Source: CAYSPO01 sp964432945
GTDB taxonomy: Bacteria > Bacillota > Clostridia > Tissierellales > Peptoniphilaceae
Direction of reading: 5' to 3'
Length of the DNA stretch: 31,467 bases
Assembly: GCA_964432945.1 (NCBI GenBank)
Contig: CAYSPO010000013.1
Location: 1 to 31,467, forward strand
The notes beneath the pieces were generated by a model. That model was not told the origin of the DNA, did no database searches, and was given only the letters and a program-made list of their open reading frames with translations. The first letter of the stretch is position 1, and every line of letters starts with the position of its first letter. Positions 7,623 through 16,700 of this stretch are shown here, one piece after another. The position numbers and the translations under genes are program-made.

Positions 7623-7651
7623 TTGACTTTATCATATAAATGTAGTAAATT
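7623..7651 (+). promoter_or_regulatory. Probable promoter of the peptide ABC operon
   Basis: TTGACT at 7623-7628 and TAAATT at 7646-7651 are separated by 17 bases and lie about 52 bases before the first start codon. This is the best -35 element in the window. Confidence 0.5.
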
Positions 7652-7703
7652 ATTAGTTAATTAAATTAAGGAAGTATATTGTTAAAAAAAATAGGAGGAA
7701 ATT

Positions 7704-8639
7704 ATGTTAAAGTATAGCCTAAAAAGGATTGGAATGGCAGCTCTTGTATTATTATTTGTTGCTTTCATAACTTTTATGTTGATGAATACAGTTCCAGGTA
7801 GTCCTTTTTTAAATGAAAAGGCTGCTTCTCCAGAGGTGGTAGAGGCTCTTAATAAAAAATATGGATTAGATCAACCAATTCATATACAGTTTGTAAATTA
7901 TATAAAAAATTTCCTAAAAGGAGATTTTGGTGTATCTCTTAAAATGCAGAAGGATAGACCAGTTAGTGCAATTATAAAAGAAATGTTCCCTACTTCAGCA
8001 AAATTAGGTCTTATGGCACTAGCCCTAGCTCTTGTAATTGGAATTCCTATGGGATCTATTGCTGCTAATAACCGGGGAAATAATATAGATAATTTTTTAA
8101 GGGTACTAACAACTCTTGGAATTTCAGTACCAGGTTTTGTTGTTGCATCTTTATTATTAGTTTTCTTTTCAGTTAAATTAAAGGCTTTACCAGCCATAGG
8201 ATTAAATAGTTGGAAGTCCTACATAATGCCAGTATTCTCAATGGCTTTTTACCCAATGTGTTACATAGGTAGGTTATCCCGATCTTCAATGCTTGATGCT
8301 ATTAACCAAGATTATATTCGTACAGCTAAATCAAAGGGAGTATCTTCGAAGGTTATTTTATATAAACATGCACTTAAAAATGCTTTTATTCCAGTTTTAA
8401 CTTACTTAGGACCTCTTACAGCGTCCATAATGACAGGTTCATTCGTTGTTGAATCAGTTTTTAATATACCGGGAATGGGAAGATATTTTGTTCAATCCAT
8501 ACTAAATAGAGATTATCCGATAATTATGGCAACTGCCATTATGTATGCATCTTTATTAGTTGTGATGAATTTAATAGTGGATCTTCTATATAGGTTTATA
8601 GATCCAAGAATAGATATGACAAAGGGGGCAAGTTCATAA
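7704..8639 (+). CDS. Peptide ABC transporter permease (OppB/DppB type)
   Basis: Integral membrane subunit, 311 residues, about six transmembrane helices with the first near residues 8-28. The family hallmarks are present: NTVPGSPF after helix 1, LNKKYGLDQPIHIQFVNY, and the EAA docking loop AKSKGVSSKVILYKHALKN (about 207-225). It ends with FIDPRID, typical of the family. It forms the channel with the next permease. AGGAGG precedes the ATG. The stop codon overlaps the next start (TAATG), which implies translational coupling. Confidence 0.93.
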   Translation: MLKYSLKRIGMAALVLLFVAFITFMLMNTVPGSPFLNEKAASPEVVEALNKKYGLDQPIHIQFVNYIKNFLKGDFGVSLKMQKDRPVSAIIKEMFPTSAKLGLMALALALVIGIPMGSIAANNRGNNIDNFLRVLTTLGISVPGFVVASLLLVFFSVKLKALPAIGLNSWKSYIMPVFSMAFYPMCYIGRLSRSSMLDAINQDYIRTAKSKGVSSKVILYKHALKNAFIPVLTYLGPLTASIMTGSFVVESVFNIPGMGRYFVQSILNRDYPIIMATAIMYASLLVVMNLIVDLLYRFIDPRIDMTKGASS

Positions 8640-9688
8640 TGCTTAATTGGGACAAAAATAAAATATTTACTATGCAGCCTAATCCAGAGTATTTACAAGG
8701 TTCTGCAGCGAACTTTGTTCCTGAAGATATGTTGCCTGCTAGTGATGAAGAAAAAGAAGCCTATATACCTAAACCAGAAAGTGTAGGATTTTGGGCTGAC
8801 GCAATAGGAAGATTTAAAAAGAATAAAGTTGCTATGGTGTCTCTAGTTTTCTTAATTCTAGTTGTAATATTTGCTTTTGCTGGCCCTCTTTTTGTAGAAG
8901 GAGACTATGCAACACAATTTAGAGGCAAAGAAAATTTACCTCCTTCTTTAGAGTTTCCTTTCGGAACAGATAAGCTGGGGAGAAATATAATGACTAGAAT
9001 TATGTTTGGTACAAGAATTTCTCTAACAATAGGAGTCTTCGCATCCTTAATAGTTTTAGTTATAGGAACTATTTATGGTGCTATCTCTGGATATATGGGA
9101 GGAATGGTAGACAACATTATGATGAGAATTCTAGATTTAATCTACTCTATACCAGATGTTCTAGTAGTAATACTTTTAGGTGTAGCCATAAACCAACCCT
9201 TAGTTAATTGGGTAAACACTTCAGGCTCAGGCTTATCGAAATTTGTATCTGCCCTTGGGCCGGGTATCATCTCAATATTTATTGCCTTTGGTCTTCTTTA
9301 CTGGGTTTCAATGGCAAGGATAATTAGAGGACAAGTTTTAACCTTAAAGCAAAACGAATACATTACAGCAGTAATTGCCCTTGGGGGATCAAAGAAAAGA
9401 ATAATCTTTAAGCATCTTTTCCCAAACTCCATAGGTCAGATTATTGTAACAACAGCTATGCAGATACCATCAGCGATTTTCCTAGAATCATTTTTATCTT
9501 TCTTAGGAATTGGAGTTGCAGCACCTATGACTTCTCTTGGAGCTATGGCATCAGATGCCTTGAGTGGAATTTATACCTACCCTTATAGGTTAGTTATACC
9601 ATCAGTTCTTTTATCCTTAATAATACTAAGCCTTAACTTAATTGGGGATGGCTTAAGGGACGCCCTTGATCCAAGGTTAAAGAGCTAG
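8639..9688 (+). CDS. Peptide ABC transporter permease (OppC/DppC type)
   Basis: Second channel subunit, 349 residues. It has a cytoplasmic N-terminal segment of about 65 residues (OppC_N, with FWADAIGRFKKNKVAMVSL leading into helix 1) and then the BPD_transp_1 domain. FPFGTDKLGRNIMTRIM is the family signature before the core helices, and ALGGSKKRIIFKHLFPNS (about 247-264) is the EAA loop. The C-terminus GDGLRDALDPRLKS is typical. The start overlaps the previous stop by one base. The next gene starts 8 bases later behind GGAGG. Confidence 0.93.
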   Translation: MLNWDKNKIFTMQPNPEYLQGSAANFVPEDMLPASDEEKEAYIPKPESVGFWADAIGRFKKNKVAMVSLVFLILVVIFAFAGPLFVEGDYATQFRGKENLPPSLEFPFGTDKLGRNIMTRIMFGTRISLTIGVFASLIVLVIGTIYGAISGYMGGMVDNIMMRILDLIYSIPDVLVVILLGVAINQPLVNWVNTSGSGLSKFVSALGPGIISIFIAFGLLYWVSMARIIRGQVLTLKQNEYITAVIALGGSKKRIIFKHLFPNSIGQIIVTTAMQIPSAIFLESFLSFLGIGVAAPMTSLGAMASDALSGIYTYPYRLVIPSVLLSLIILSLNLIGDGLRDALDPRLKS

Positions 9689-9696
9689 GAGGAAAT

Positions 9697-10740
9697 ATGG
9701 AAAAAATAGATAATAAATTAAAAATTGATATAAATGAAGATAGAAAGACAGATAAACTTCTTGAGATAAAAGATTTAAAGGTATCTTTCTTCACCCCTTC
9801 AGGAGAAGTTCAAGCAGTAGGAGGAATTTCCTACGACCTTGGCTACGACGAAGTAATGGGAATTGTAGGAGAATCTGGCTCTGGAAAAAGTGTAGAAGCA
9901 TACTCTATTATGGGGCTATTAAGTTCACCAGGTAAGGTAATCGGAGGAGAAATTCTTTTTGAAGGAAAAGATGTCTTAAAGAAAACAGAAAAAGAAATGG
10001 AAAACTTTAGAGGTAATGAAGTTTCAATGATTTTCCAAAATCCTATGACCTGCCTTAACCCTGTTTATACAATAGGCAATCAGCTAATGGAAGCAGTTTT
10101 AGTTCACCAAGATGTTCCTAGAAAACAAGCCTATGAGAAAGCAGTTAGAATGCTGGAGCTTGTGGGAATATCAAACCCAGAAAAAAGAATGAAACAGTAT
10201 CCTCATGAACTTTCTGGAGGTATGAGGCAAAGGGTAATGATAGGAATGGGGCTTATCTGCGAGCCTAAGCTCCTTATAGCAGATGAGCCGACAACAGCTT
10301 TAGATGTAACTATCCAAGCTCAAATACTTGAATTAATGGAAGAACTCCAAAAGAAAAATAAGATGTCCATTATATTCATAACTCATAATCTTGGAGTTGT
10401 TGCAAAAATCTGTGATAGAGTTTCAGTTATGTATGCAGGTAAAATTGTTGAACAAGGTAAGGTAGACGATATTTTCTATAAACCTAGCCACCCTTACACA
10501 ATGGGGCTAATGAAGTCTGTTCCGAGACTAGATGATATGGAGCAAGATAAGCTCTACTCTATTGAAGGCTCTCCAGTTGATATGCTAAATCCACCTGAAG
10601 GTTGCTGCTTTGGAACTAGGTGTGATTATTGTATGAAGCTATGCTTGAAATACGAGCCACCTGTGATAGACCTAGGCAATGGGCATAAGTCAAAATGTTG
10701 GCTACTTGCCTTAGAGGAGGGGGAGCTAAACAATGACTAA
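9697..10740 (+). CDS. Peptide ABC transporter ATPase (OppD/DppD type)
   Basis: Cytoplasmic ATPase of 347 residues. Walker A is GESGSGKS (58-65), the Q-loop is IFQNPMTCLNP, the signature is LSGGMRQRVMIGMGL, Walker B is LLIADEPTTALDV, and the H-loop is ITHNLG. The C-terminal oligopeptide-transport region contains PPEGCCFGTRCDYCMKLC, a cysteine cluster seen in this family and reported in some homologues to hold an Fe-S cluster. The first 20 residues are a charged extension beyond the usual start. GGAGG lies 6 bases upstream. It pairs with the next ATPase and overlaps it by 8 bases. Confidence 0.93.
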   Translation: MEKIDNKLKIDINEDRKTDKLLEIKDLKVSFFTPSGEVQAVGGISYDLGYDEVMGIVGESGSGKSVEAYSIMGLLSSPGKVIGGEILFEGKDVLKKTEKEMENFRGNEVSMIFQNPMTCLNPVYTIGNQLMEAVLVHQDVPRKQAYEKAVRMLELVGISNPEKRMKQYPHELSGGMRQRVMIGMGLICEPKLLIADEPTTALDVTIQAQILELMEELQKKNKMSIIFITHNLGVVAKICDRVSVMYAGKIVEQGKVDDIFYKPSHPYTMGLMKSVPRLDDMEQDKLYSIEGSPVDMLNPPEGCCFGTRCDYCMKLCLKYEPPVIDLGNGHKSKCWLLALEEGELNND

Positions 10741-11722
10741 AGAAAAATTAATTACTGTTGAAAATTTAAGTAAACATTTCAAAATAACAGAAGGCTTTAC
10801 AGGAGTTAAATATGTTCAAGCTGTAAATAATATAGACCTTGATATCTATAAAGGAGAAACCCTTGGCCTAGTTGGAGAGTCTGGCTGTGGAAAAACCAGC
10901 TTTGGAAGAACAATTCTAAGGCTACATGAGCCGACAACTGGGAAAATAATCTATGATGGGGAAGTTATCTTTGATGCTGATAATCCAGGAAAAAGCGTGG
11001 ATATGGCTCCCTACCGAAGAAAAATGCAAATTATCTTCCAAGATCCTTCAGCTTCTCTCAATCCAAGAATGACCGTTGGAGAAATAATTGGAGAAGCCTT
11101 AGATATTCATAAATTATATAAAAACCAAAAAGAAAGACGAGAAAGAATAGACGAACTTCTAGATGTGGTTGGGCTTAATAGAGAACAGTCTAACCGATAC
11201 CCTCATGAATTTTCAGGAGGGCAGCAACAAAGAGTTGGAATAGCTAGGGCTCTTGCAGTTAAACCTGAGTTTATAGTTTGCGATGAACCAGTTTCAGCCC
11301 TAGATGTTTCAATTCAAGCTCAAATAATCAATATGCTAGAAGATATGCAAAATAAATTTGACCTCACTTACTTATTTATAGCCCACGATTTATCAGTAGT
11401 AAGACATATATCCGATAGGATAGGAGTAATGTATCTTGGCTCTTTGGTGGAACTTGTAGAAGCCAATAGGCTTTACACAAACCCACTTCACCCTTACACA
11501 AAATCACTTTTATCAGCTATACCTGTGCCAGATCCTGAAGCTAATAGGACAAGCCATAGGATAATGTTAAAAGGAGAATTGCCTAACCCGATAAACCCAC
11601 CTTCTGGTTGCCGATTCCACACAAGGTGTCCACAGGCGATGGATATTTGTAAGCGAGTAGAACCTGAGGTAAAAGAAGTAGAAAAAGAGCATTATGTAGC
11701 TTGTCATTTATATAATGACTAA
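10733..11722 (+). CDS. Peptide ABC transporter ATPase (OppF/DppF type)
   Basis: Second ATPase, 329 residues. Walker A is GESGCGKT (48-55), the Q-loop is IFQDPSASLNP, the signature is FSGGQQQRVGIARAL, Walker B is FIVCDEPVSALDV, and the H-loop is IAHDLS. The C-terminal cysteine motif is PPSGCRFHTRCPQAMDIC. It overlaps the OppD-type gene by 8 bases, with GGAGGGGGAG inside that gene as ribosome binding site. It would form a heterodimer with the previous ATPase. Confidence 0.93.
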   Translation: MTKEKLITVENLSKHFKITEGFTGVKYVQAVNNIDLDIYKGETLGLVGESGCGKTSFGRTILRLHEPTTGKIIYDGEVIFDADNPGKSVDMAPYRRKMQIIFQDPSASLNPRMTVGEIIGEALDIHKLYKNQKERRERIDELLDVVGLNREQSNRYPHEFSGGQQQRVGIARALAVKPEFIVCDEPVSALDVSIQAQIINMLEDMQNKFDLTYLFIAHDLSVVRHISDRIGVMYLGSLVELVEANRLYTNPLHPYTKSLLSAIPVPDPEANRTSHRIMLKGELPNPINPPSGCRFHTRCPQAMDICKRVEPEVKEVEKEHYVACHLYND

Positions 11723-11728
11723 AAACTA

Positions 11729-11754
11729 AGTCTAATCTAAAAGTTTAGTTTTAG
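11729..11754 (+). terminator. Hairpin between transporter core and binding-protein gene
   Basis: AAAACTAA / TTAGTTTT arms flank a loop of about 10 bases, with TTTT only inside the stem. It may be a partial terminator or an RNA-processing/stabilising structure that lets the binding-protein gene be expressed at a level different from the permeases. No good separate promoter is visible in the 139-base gap. Confidence 0.3.
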
Positions 11755-11861
11755 CTGAATATGGCTGGAAGTTTCCTGTATTCCATGACACTAACTAAGC
11801 CTTTATATCTACTAGGGTTAAACTTTAGATTTTACTTTATAAAAAAAAGGAGGAATTTAAA

Positions 11862-13553
11862 ATGAAAAAGAAAATAACTTTGTTTCTTATGCTAGTTATG
11901 GCTCTTAGCTTAACAGCTTGTGGAGGCAGTGAAAGTACTGAAGATCCTGTTGATGGACAACAGTCAGAAGAAGGCAGTGCTAGTGGAGAAAAAACTCCAG
12001 ATATAGCTAATGAAGAAGCAGGTGTTGAAGACGGTGCGATGGATGTTTGCTTTGCTTCAGAGCCAGAGTCAATTGACCCTGCTAAAAATACTTCAGTAGA
12101 TGGAGCTATTATGATTGGACATGCTTTTGAAGGTCTAATCAGATGGGAAGATGATGGAGAAGGTAATGCTGTACTTAAACCAGGGGCAGCTGAATCTTGG
12201 GATGTATCTGATGATGGCTTAGAATATACCTTCCATTTAAGAGAAGATGCTAAATGGTCAGATGGAAAAGCTGTAACTGCTAATGATTTCAAATTTGCAT
12301 GGGACAGGCTTGTAAATCCTGAAACAGGAGCTGACTATGAGTATATGCTTGATATGGTAGATGGATATGAAGAAAAGAAATTGAATATTGAAGCAGTAGA
12401 TGAAAAAACTTTCAAAGTTGTTTTATCTAGTCCGACTGCATTCTTTGAAGAAATATGTGCTTTCCCAGCAACTTTCCCTGTTCGTGAAGATATGGTTTCT
12501 AGCGATGAATGGACATTTGCTTCAGATACATATCTATCAAACGGACCTTATGTATTAGAAAATTGGGAACATAATGCAAAGATTACCTTTGTTAAAAACC
12601 CTGAATACTACAAGGCTGATGAAATCACTTGTGAAAAAATCGTATTCCACTTAATGGACGATGCTAACGCAATGTACGCAGCTTATAGGTCAGGTGAACT
12701 TGATTTTATTCAAGAATTCCCACAAGATGAAATAGCTGGGCTTTTAGACTCAGGCGAATTAAAAGTTAAACCTTATGTTGGAACATATTTTGTATGCTTC
12801 AACACCCAAGAGAAACCTTTTGATGATCCAAGAGTAAGACAAGCTTTCTCTCTTGTAATAGATAGAAACTTTATCGTTGACCAAGTTACCGGAAGAGGAG
12901 AAGTTGTAGCAGGTGGATTTGTTCCATCAGGAGTTTATGATGCAGATGGGGTAGAAGGAGACGACTTTAGAACTAAAGGTGGAGACTACTATTCATTAGA
13001 AGATGCAGAATATCAAGCAAACTGTGACAAAGCAAGAGAACTTCTTAAAGAAGCTGGCTTTGAAAATGGCGAAGGCTTCCCAGTAGTTGAATACCTATAC
13101 AACACCAATGAAAACCATAGAGCAATAGGTGAAGCCCTACAAAATATGTGGCAAACAGAACTAGGAGTACAAGTAAGCCTACAAAATCAAGACTGGGCAG
13201 TATTCTTAACTGAACGTAAAGAAGGAAACTTCTCTATTGCAAGACATGGTTGGATAGCTGACTACAACGATCCGATGACATTCATAGATATGTGGATATC
13301 ATCTTCAGGTAACAATGACTCACAATACCAAAACCCGGAATACGATAAAATCGTAGCTGATGCAAAATCAGAAGAAGATCCAGCTAAGAGAATGGAATTG
13401 ATGCACCAAGCAGAAGATTTAGCTATTGGAGAAGATGCTATAGTTGCACCAATCTATTTCTACACAAACCCATATATGATTAAACCAAATGTTGAAGGAG
13501 TATTCTACACACCACTTGGATACTGGTTCTTTAACTATGCAACAGGACTATAA
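11862..13553 (+). CDS. Peptide-binding lipoprotein (OppA/DppA type, SBP_bac_5)
   Basis: Extracellular substrate-capture subunit, 563 residues. The signal peptide ends in the lipobox LTAC (Cys20), then an acidic/Ser-rich linker to about residue 58, then the family-5 binding domain starting MDVCFASEPESIDPAKN. Typical blocks are AESWDVSDDGLEYTFHLRED, WSDGKAVTANDFKFAWDRL, FDDPRVRQAFSLVIDR and the C-terminal YFYTNPYMIKP. AAGGAGG precedes the ATG. As the last gene of the opp/dpp block it supplies peptides to the transporter. The short insert around YEYMLDMVDGYEE is common in OppA-type proteins. The ligand is probably oligopeptides, not proven. Confidence 0.93.
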   Translation: MKKKITLFLMLVMALSLTACGGSESTEDPVDGQQSEEGSASGEKTPDIANEEAGVEDGAMDVCFASEPESIDPAKNTSVDGAIMIGHAFEGLIRWEDDGEGNAVLKPGAAESWDVSDDGLEYTFHLREDAKWSDGKAVTANDFKFAWDRLVNPETGADYEYMLDMVDGYEEKKLNIEAVDEKTFKVVLSSPTAFFEEICAFPATFPVREDMVSSDEWTFASDTYLSNGPYVLENWEHNAKITFVKNPEYYKADEITCEKIVFHLMDDANAMYAAYRSGELDFIQEFPQDEIAGLLDSGELKVKPYVGTYFVCFNTQEKPFDDPRVRQAFSLVIDRNFIVDQVTGRGEVVAGGFVPSGVYDADGVEGDDFRTKGGDYYSLEDAEYQANCDKARELLKEAGFENGEGFPVVEYLYNTNENHRAIGEALQNMWQTELGVQVSLQNQDWAVFLTERKEGNFSIARHGWIADYNDPMTFIDMWISSSGNNDSQYQNPEYDKIVADAKSEEDPAKRMELMHQAEDLAIGEDAIVAPIYFYTNPYMIKPNVEGVFYTPLGYWFFNYATGL

Positions 13554-13561
13554 AAATACAC

Positions 13562-13600
13562 AAAATACCATCTCTAGTTTATCTAGAGAGGTATTTTTAT
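13562..13600 (+). terminator. Terminator of the peptide ABC operon
   Basis: Long stem AAAATACC-A-TCTCTAG / CTAGAGAGGTATTTTT with one bulged A and a TTTAT loop, ending in ATTTG. It lies 8 bases after the binding-protein stop. Confidence 0.88.
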
Positions 13601-13643
13601 TTGTTCAATTTACTAGCTTTCTTTAGTAATATTTTAATTCAAG

Positions 13644-13652
13644 TGTTATAAT
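13644..13652 (+). promoter_or_regulatory. Extended -10 promoter of the YfhO-family gene
   Basis: TGTTATAAT contains a perfect TATAAT (13647-13652) with an upstream TG, 29 bases before the start codon. There is no clear -35 box. Confidence 0.5.
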
Positions 13653-13681
13653 AAGTTATAAAATATATATGAGGTAAATTA

Positions 13682-16207
13682 ATGTTAGAGAATTATGAAA
13701 AAAAAGATAATTTAAGAAGTAAACTATTTCCGGCCTTCATTAGTATGGCATTGACCATAGGAATTTTAATAATTGCCTATGGTATTTTTGGTGTATATCC
13801 AAATTCTCAGAAAATTATTCCAACAATGGATTTGAGAACGCAATATATGCCGTTTTTATATTTATTTAAGGATAAGATTTTGTCAGGAGAATCAATTCTT
13901 TATAGCACTAATGGAGGACTTGGGCAAAATTATTGGGGACACATAGGCTACTATATTGCAAGCCCCCTTAATTTAATTCTTCTTTTTATACCAAAAGCAC
14001 ATATGAATGATGGGATTTATATCTTAACCTTAATAAAATTAGGACTTATGGCATTCACAATGAACTTGCTTTTATCGGAAATATCAAAAGAAGAATCTTG
14101 GGTTAAAACAGGACTTTCTCTTATGTATTCCCTTTCTTATTATAGTTTGTCTTACAGCATACACTTGATGTGGTTAGATATTTTAATCCTGCTTCCTCTT
14201 TGTATATTAGGACTTATAAGATACATAAAAAACAAGGAGATTGTCTTATATGTGGTAACTTTGTTTTTAATGGTATGGAGCAATTTTTATATAGCGGCCT
14301 TTGCCTGCATATTTATAGCTTTGTTTTTTCCTTTTCTATTTTTCAGATTTGCAGAAAATCAAAGCTTTAAAAGCTTTTGGAAAAACTTTCTAGGCTTTGC
14401 TCTTCTTTCCTTAATAGGAGGGCTAATGGCAAGTGTCCTTTGGATACCGACTATGAAAAACCTTGAATATACAGTAAAACTAGGATCACCAGCTCCAAAG
14501 ATAAATGAATATAAAGAAGAATGGTCAAAGTTCTTTTTCGGATTTTTGCCCCAAAGTAATCCTACAATAAAACTAGGAGGAGCAAATATATATTCAGGTA
14601 TCTTACCTTTATTACTATTAGTTCCTTATCTAAAAGCAGAAAATATTAATAAAAAAACTAAGTTTTATGGATTTTTTATTCTTGCCTTTATAATTTGTAG
14701 CTTAAATTCAAAATACTTAAACTATATCTGGCATGGGTTTTCATATCCAGTGAGTTTTCCTTACAGGTTTTCTTATTTACTTACTTTTTTATTGGTATTC
14801 TTGGCTTATGACTCCTATATTAATTCCAAGTCAAAGAAACTAATACTGCCAATGAGCCTACTTGGTATTATCTTGAGTGTTAAAACTATTAGTTTTGTGG
14901 ATAAAGATGACAAGTTCAAAATACTCATAGGGATATTGTTGATAATTGCCTATAGTTTTATTCTTCTAAAAGACAAGAAAAATTTAAGCAAAGCCCTCGC
15001 ATCTTTAATGGTACTTGAAGCTCTATTAATAAGTATAAATGTATTTAATTATAGAATAGAAGATTTTCCATTTTTAGATAAAGATGAAGAATTCGCATAT
15101 TTTCCAGAAATAGATAAATCTATAAAAGATTTTGAAAATACTTTAGGGAAAAATAATTCTCCATTTAGAATGTCTAATATGAACTTAGAAAGATATAATA
15201 AAGGAGTTCTTTATAATTATTCTAGTGTAGATATTTTTGACTCCACATATTCAAAAGCAGGCACAGAGTTCTTTATGAATATGGGCTATATGTCAAACAC
15301 TATGAATTCAGTTTTGAATTATCGTTACTCTCTATCCCTTCCTCTAAACGATGTATTATCAGTTAAATACTACATCAACACAGATAAGGAAAACACCTAC
15401 TCTTACCTTAAAAGCTTCGATGAAGTATATGAAGACGAAAATATAACTGTTTTTGAAAATCCAAATTCTCTAGCTTTTGGAATATACACAGACAAAGAAA
15501 TGAATTTAAACTATAAACTAAGAGAAATTTTTGAAAACCATAATAAGTTATATAGATTTCTCGGAGCAAAAGAAGATATCTATGATATAAAAGCTAAATT
15601 TATTTGTGATGCAAAAAATCCTGTTTTTACCTATAAAGTAGAAGAAGATGGTTTTTATAATATGAACTGGAATGCCAGCGAACTAACTGGCAACTCAATA
15701 GAATTAAGAGTTAATCAAGGAGAATTTACCGGCCTTCCTCATTTCTATAATAGAGGATGCCATGAACTTAACTATCTTCAAAAAGGCGATATAATAGATG
15801 TAGATATAAATGAAGATGGAGGAGGCCATGAACTATACTTTAGTATAGCTAAGATAAATGAAGAAGCCTATAAAGACTTTATCCAAACAGCTAAATCTAA
15901 CAATATAAACTTAAAAGATTATAGGCAAGGAAAGTTTTCAGCGAATATAAAAGCTGACAAAGCAGGAAAAGTTCTCTTCCAACTTCCTTACGATGAAGGG
16001 TGGAGAATAAAGGTAAATGGAGAAAATAAGAAAACTATAAATGCTGGAGGCTTAACAGCTGTAGATGTTCCTCAAGGCGATGTAGATATTTCAGCAGTAT
16101 TTATACCTAGAGGAATAAGAAAAGGTGGACTTATTTCAGCTACTGCTTTTATAGCTTTTATTATTGTAATTGTTTTAAAGAAAAAAGGTAGAATTATGTA
16201 TAATTAG
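13682..16207 (+). CDS. YfhO-family multi-pass membrane protein (GT-C type glycosyltransferase)
   Basis: 841 residues with about 13 transmembrane helices over residues 18-450, a large extracytoplasmic domain (about 455-810) and a final helix (about 815-833) before a basic tail. The segment SQKIIPTMDLRTQYMPF (42-58) carries the acidic residue and QY pair typical of the first outer loop in YfhO/GT-C enzymes. The C-terminal PYDEGWRIKVNGENKK...GDVDISAVFIPRG block is the YfhO signature. Known members, such as Bacillus YfhO and Listeria GtlB, act in glycosylation of teichoic acids on the outer face of the membrane. That role is inferred from the family. GAGG precedes the ATG by 8 bases. A small lipoprotein gene follows after 66 bases and may be cotranscribed. 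Confidence 0.85.
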   Translation: MLENYEKKDNLRSKLFPAFISMALTIGILIIAYGIFGVYPNSQKIIPTMDLRTQYMPFLYLFKDKILSGESILYSTNGGLGQNYWGHIGYYIASPLNLILLFIPKAHMNDGIYILTLIKLGLMAFTMNLLLSEISKEESWVKTGLSLMYSLSYYSLSYSIHLMWLDILILLPLCILGLIRYIKNKEIVLYVVTLFLMVWSNFYIAAFACIFIALFFPFLFFRFAENQSFKSFWKNFLGFALLSLIGGLMASVLWIPTMKNLEYTVKLGSPAPKINEYKEEWSKFFFGFLPQSNPTIKLGGANIYSGILPLLLLVPYLKAENINKKTKFYGFFILAFIICSLNSKYLNYIWHGFSYPVSFPYRFSYLLTFLLVFLAYDSYINSKSKKLILPMSLLGIILSVKTISFVDKDDKFKILIGILLIIAYSFILLKDKKNLSKALASLMVLEALLISINVFNYRIEDFPFLDKDEEFAYFPEIDKSIKDFENTLGKNNSPFRMSNMNLERYNKGVLYNYSSVDIFDSTYSKAGTEFFMNMGYMSNTMNSVLNYRYSLSLPLNDVLSVKYYINTDKENTYSYLKSFDEVYEDENITVFENPNSLAFGIYTDKEMNLNYKLREIFENHNKLYRFLGAKEDIYDIKAKFICDAKNPVFTYKVEEDGFYNMNWNASELTGNSIELRVNQGEFTGLPHFYNRGCHELNYLQKGDIIDVDINEDGGGHELYFSIAKINEEAYKDFIQTAKSNNINLKDYRQGKFSANIKADKAGKVLFQLPYDEGWRIKVNGENKKTINAGGLTAVDVPQGDVDISAVFIPRGIRKGGLISATAFIAFIIVIVLKKKGRIMYN

Positions 16208-16273
16208 GCATCTACTTGCCTTATATGTTATACTGATATTAGAATTATAAGAAGATTGGAAGTAAGATATAAT

Positions 16274-16534
16274 ATGAAAAAATTACTAGCAATTTCAACA
16301 ATAACATTCCTACTTATGGGCTGTACTAAAACTAGCAATCCTGAAAATCTTGCTGGTAAAATTGATATGTCTAGACCAGTAGGTTATGTAGTGGTAAATG
16401 AGGCTGAAAAGGCAAAGACAATTTATATAATGACAGGCCAGAAAATTGACTCTAATGACAACAATGATCAGCCAACTGATGATGAAGAAAATCTACCAGA
16501 AGAAGAAACAGAAAATATAGAGGTAAACGAGTAA
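16274..16534 (+). CDS. Small putative lipoprotein of unknown function
   Basis: 86 residues. The signal peptide has the lipobox LLMGC (Cys17), and the mature part is about 70 residues: a short structured segment with IDMSRPVGYVVVNEAEKAKTI, then a low-complexity acidic tail of Asp/Glu/Asn. I do not recognise a family. The start is put at the ATG at 16274, where the signal peptide begins MKK. An in-frame TTG at 16256 would add six residues and weaken the signal peptide. GGAAG lies 11 bases before the ATG, a long spacing. It lies directly after the YfhO-family gene and before a strong terminator, so it may be an accessory surface protein of the same unit. Confidence 0.7.
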   Translation: MKKLLAISTITFLLMGCTKTSNPENLAGKIDMSRPVGYVVVNEAEKAKTIYIMTGQKIDSNDNNDQPTDDEENLPEEETENIEVNE

Positions 16535-16538
16535 AATA

Positions 16539-16561
16539 GGAGCAAGTTATGCTCCTTTTTT
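16539..16561 (+). terminator. Terminator after YfhO/lipoprotein unit
   Basis: Compact GGAGCA / TGCTCC stem with AGTTA loop and six T residues directly after it, 5 bases past the lipoprotein stop codon. Confidence 0.9.
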
Positions 16562-16662
16562 CTTGTTTTTATTATAGTAAAATCGATGTATAAAAAAGCT
16601 TTATAATACTGTAAATAACATGTTAATAATGGCTAGATTTTTTCTATTAGCAAGGTTAATAT

Positions 16663-16670
16663 GATATAAT
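16663..16670 (+). promoter_or_regulatory. Extended -10 promoter of the rlmL-PP2C-pgi operon
   Basis: TGATATAAT contains TATAAT at 16665-16670 with TG just upstream, 30 bases before the start codon. The -35 region is TTCTAT-like and poor. Confidence 0.5.
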
Positions 16671-16700
16671 TTCAATAATAAACTTAAAGAAAGAAATGAT

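Larger units (their letters stand above)
7264..7703. other. Non-coding gap before the peptide transporter operon
   Basis: 440 bases without a plausible gene. It contains the terminator of the M20 gene (7323-7360) and a promoter near 7623-7651. A riboswitch or T-box signature was looked for and not seen. Confidence 0.7.

Noticed and set aside
11837..12292. A 151-residue open frame on the − strand opposite the start of the peptide-binding lipoprotein
   Set aside because: It is Ser/Pro/Ala-rich as expected from the reverse of the acidic linker, has no ribosome binding site, and the + strand gene has clear family motifs over the same bases.
16256..16273. TTG start adding six residues to the small lipoprotein
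   Set aside because: The signal peptide naturally begins MKK at 16274.
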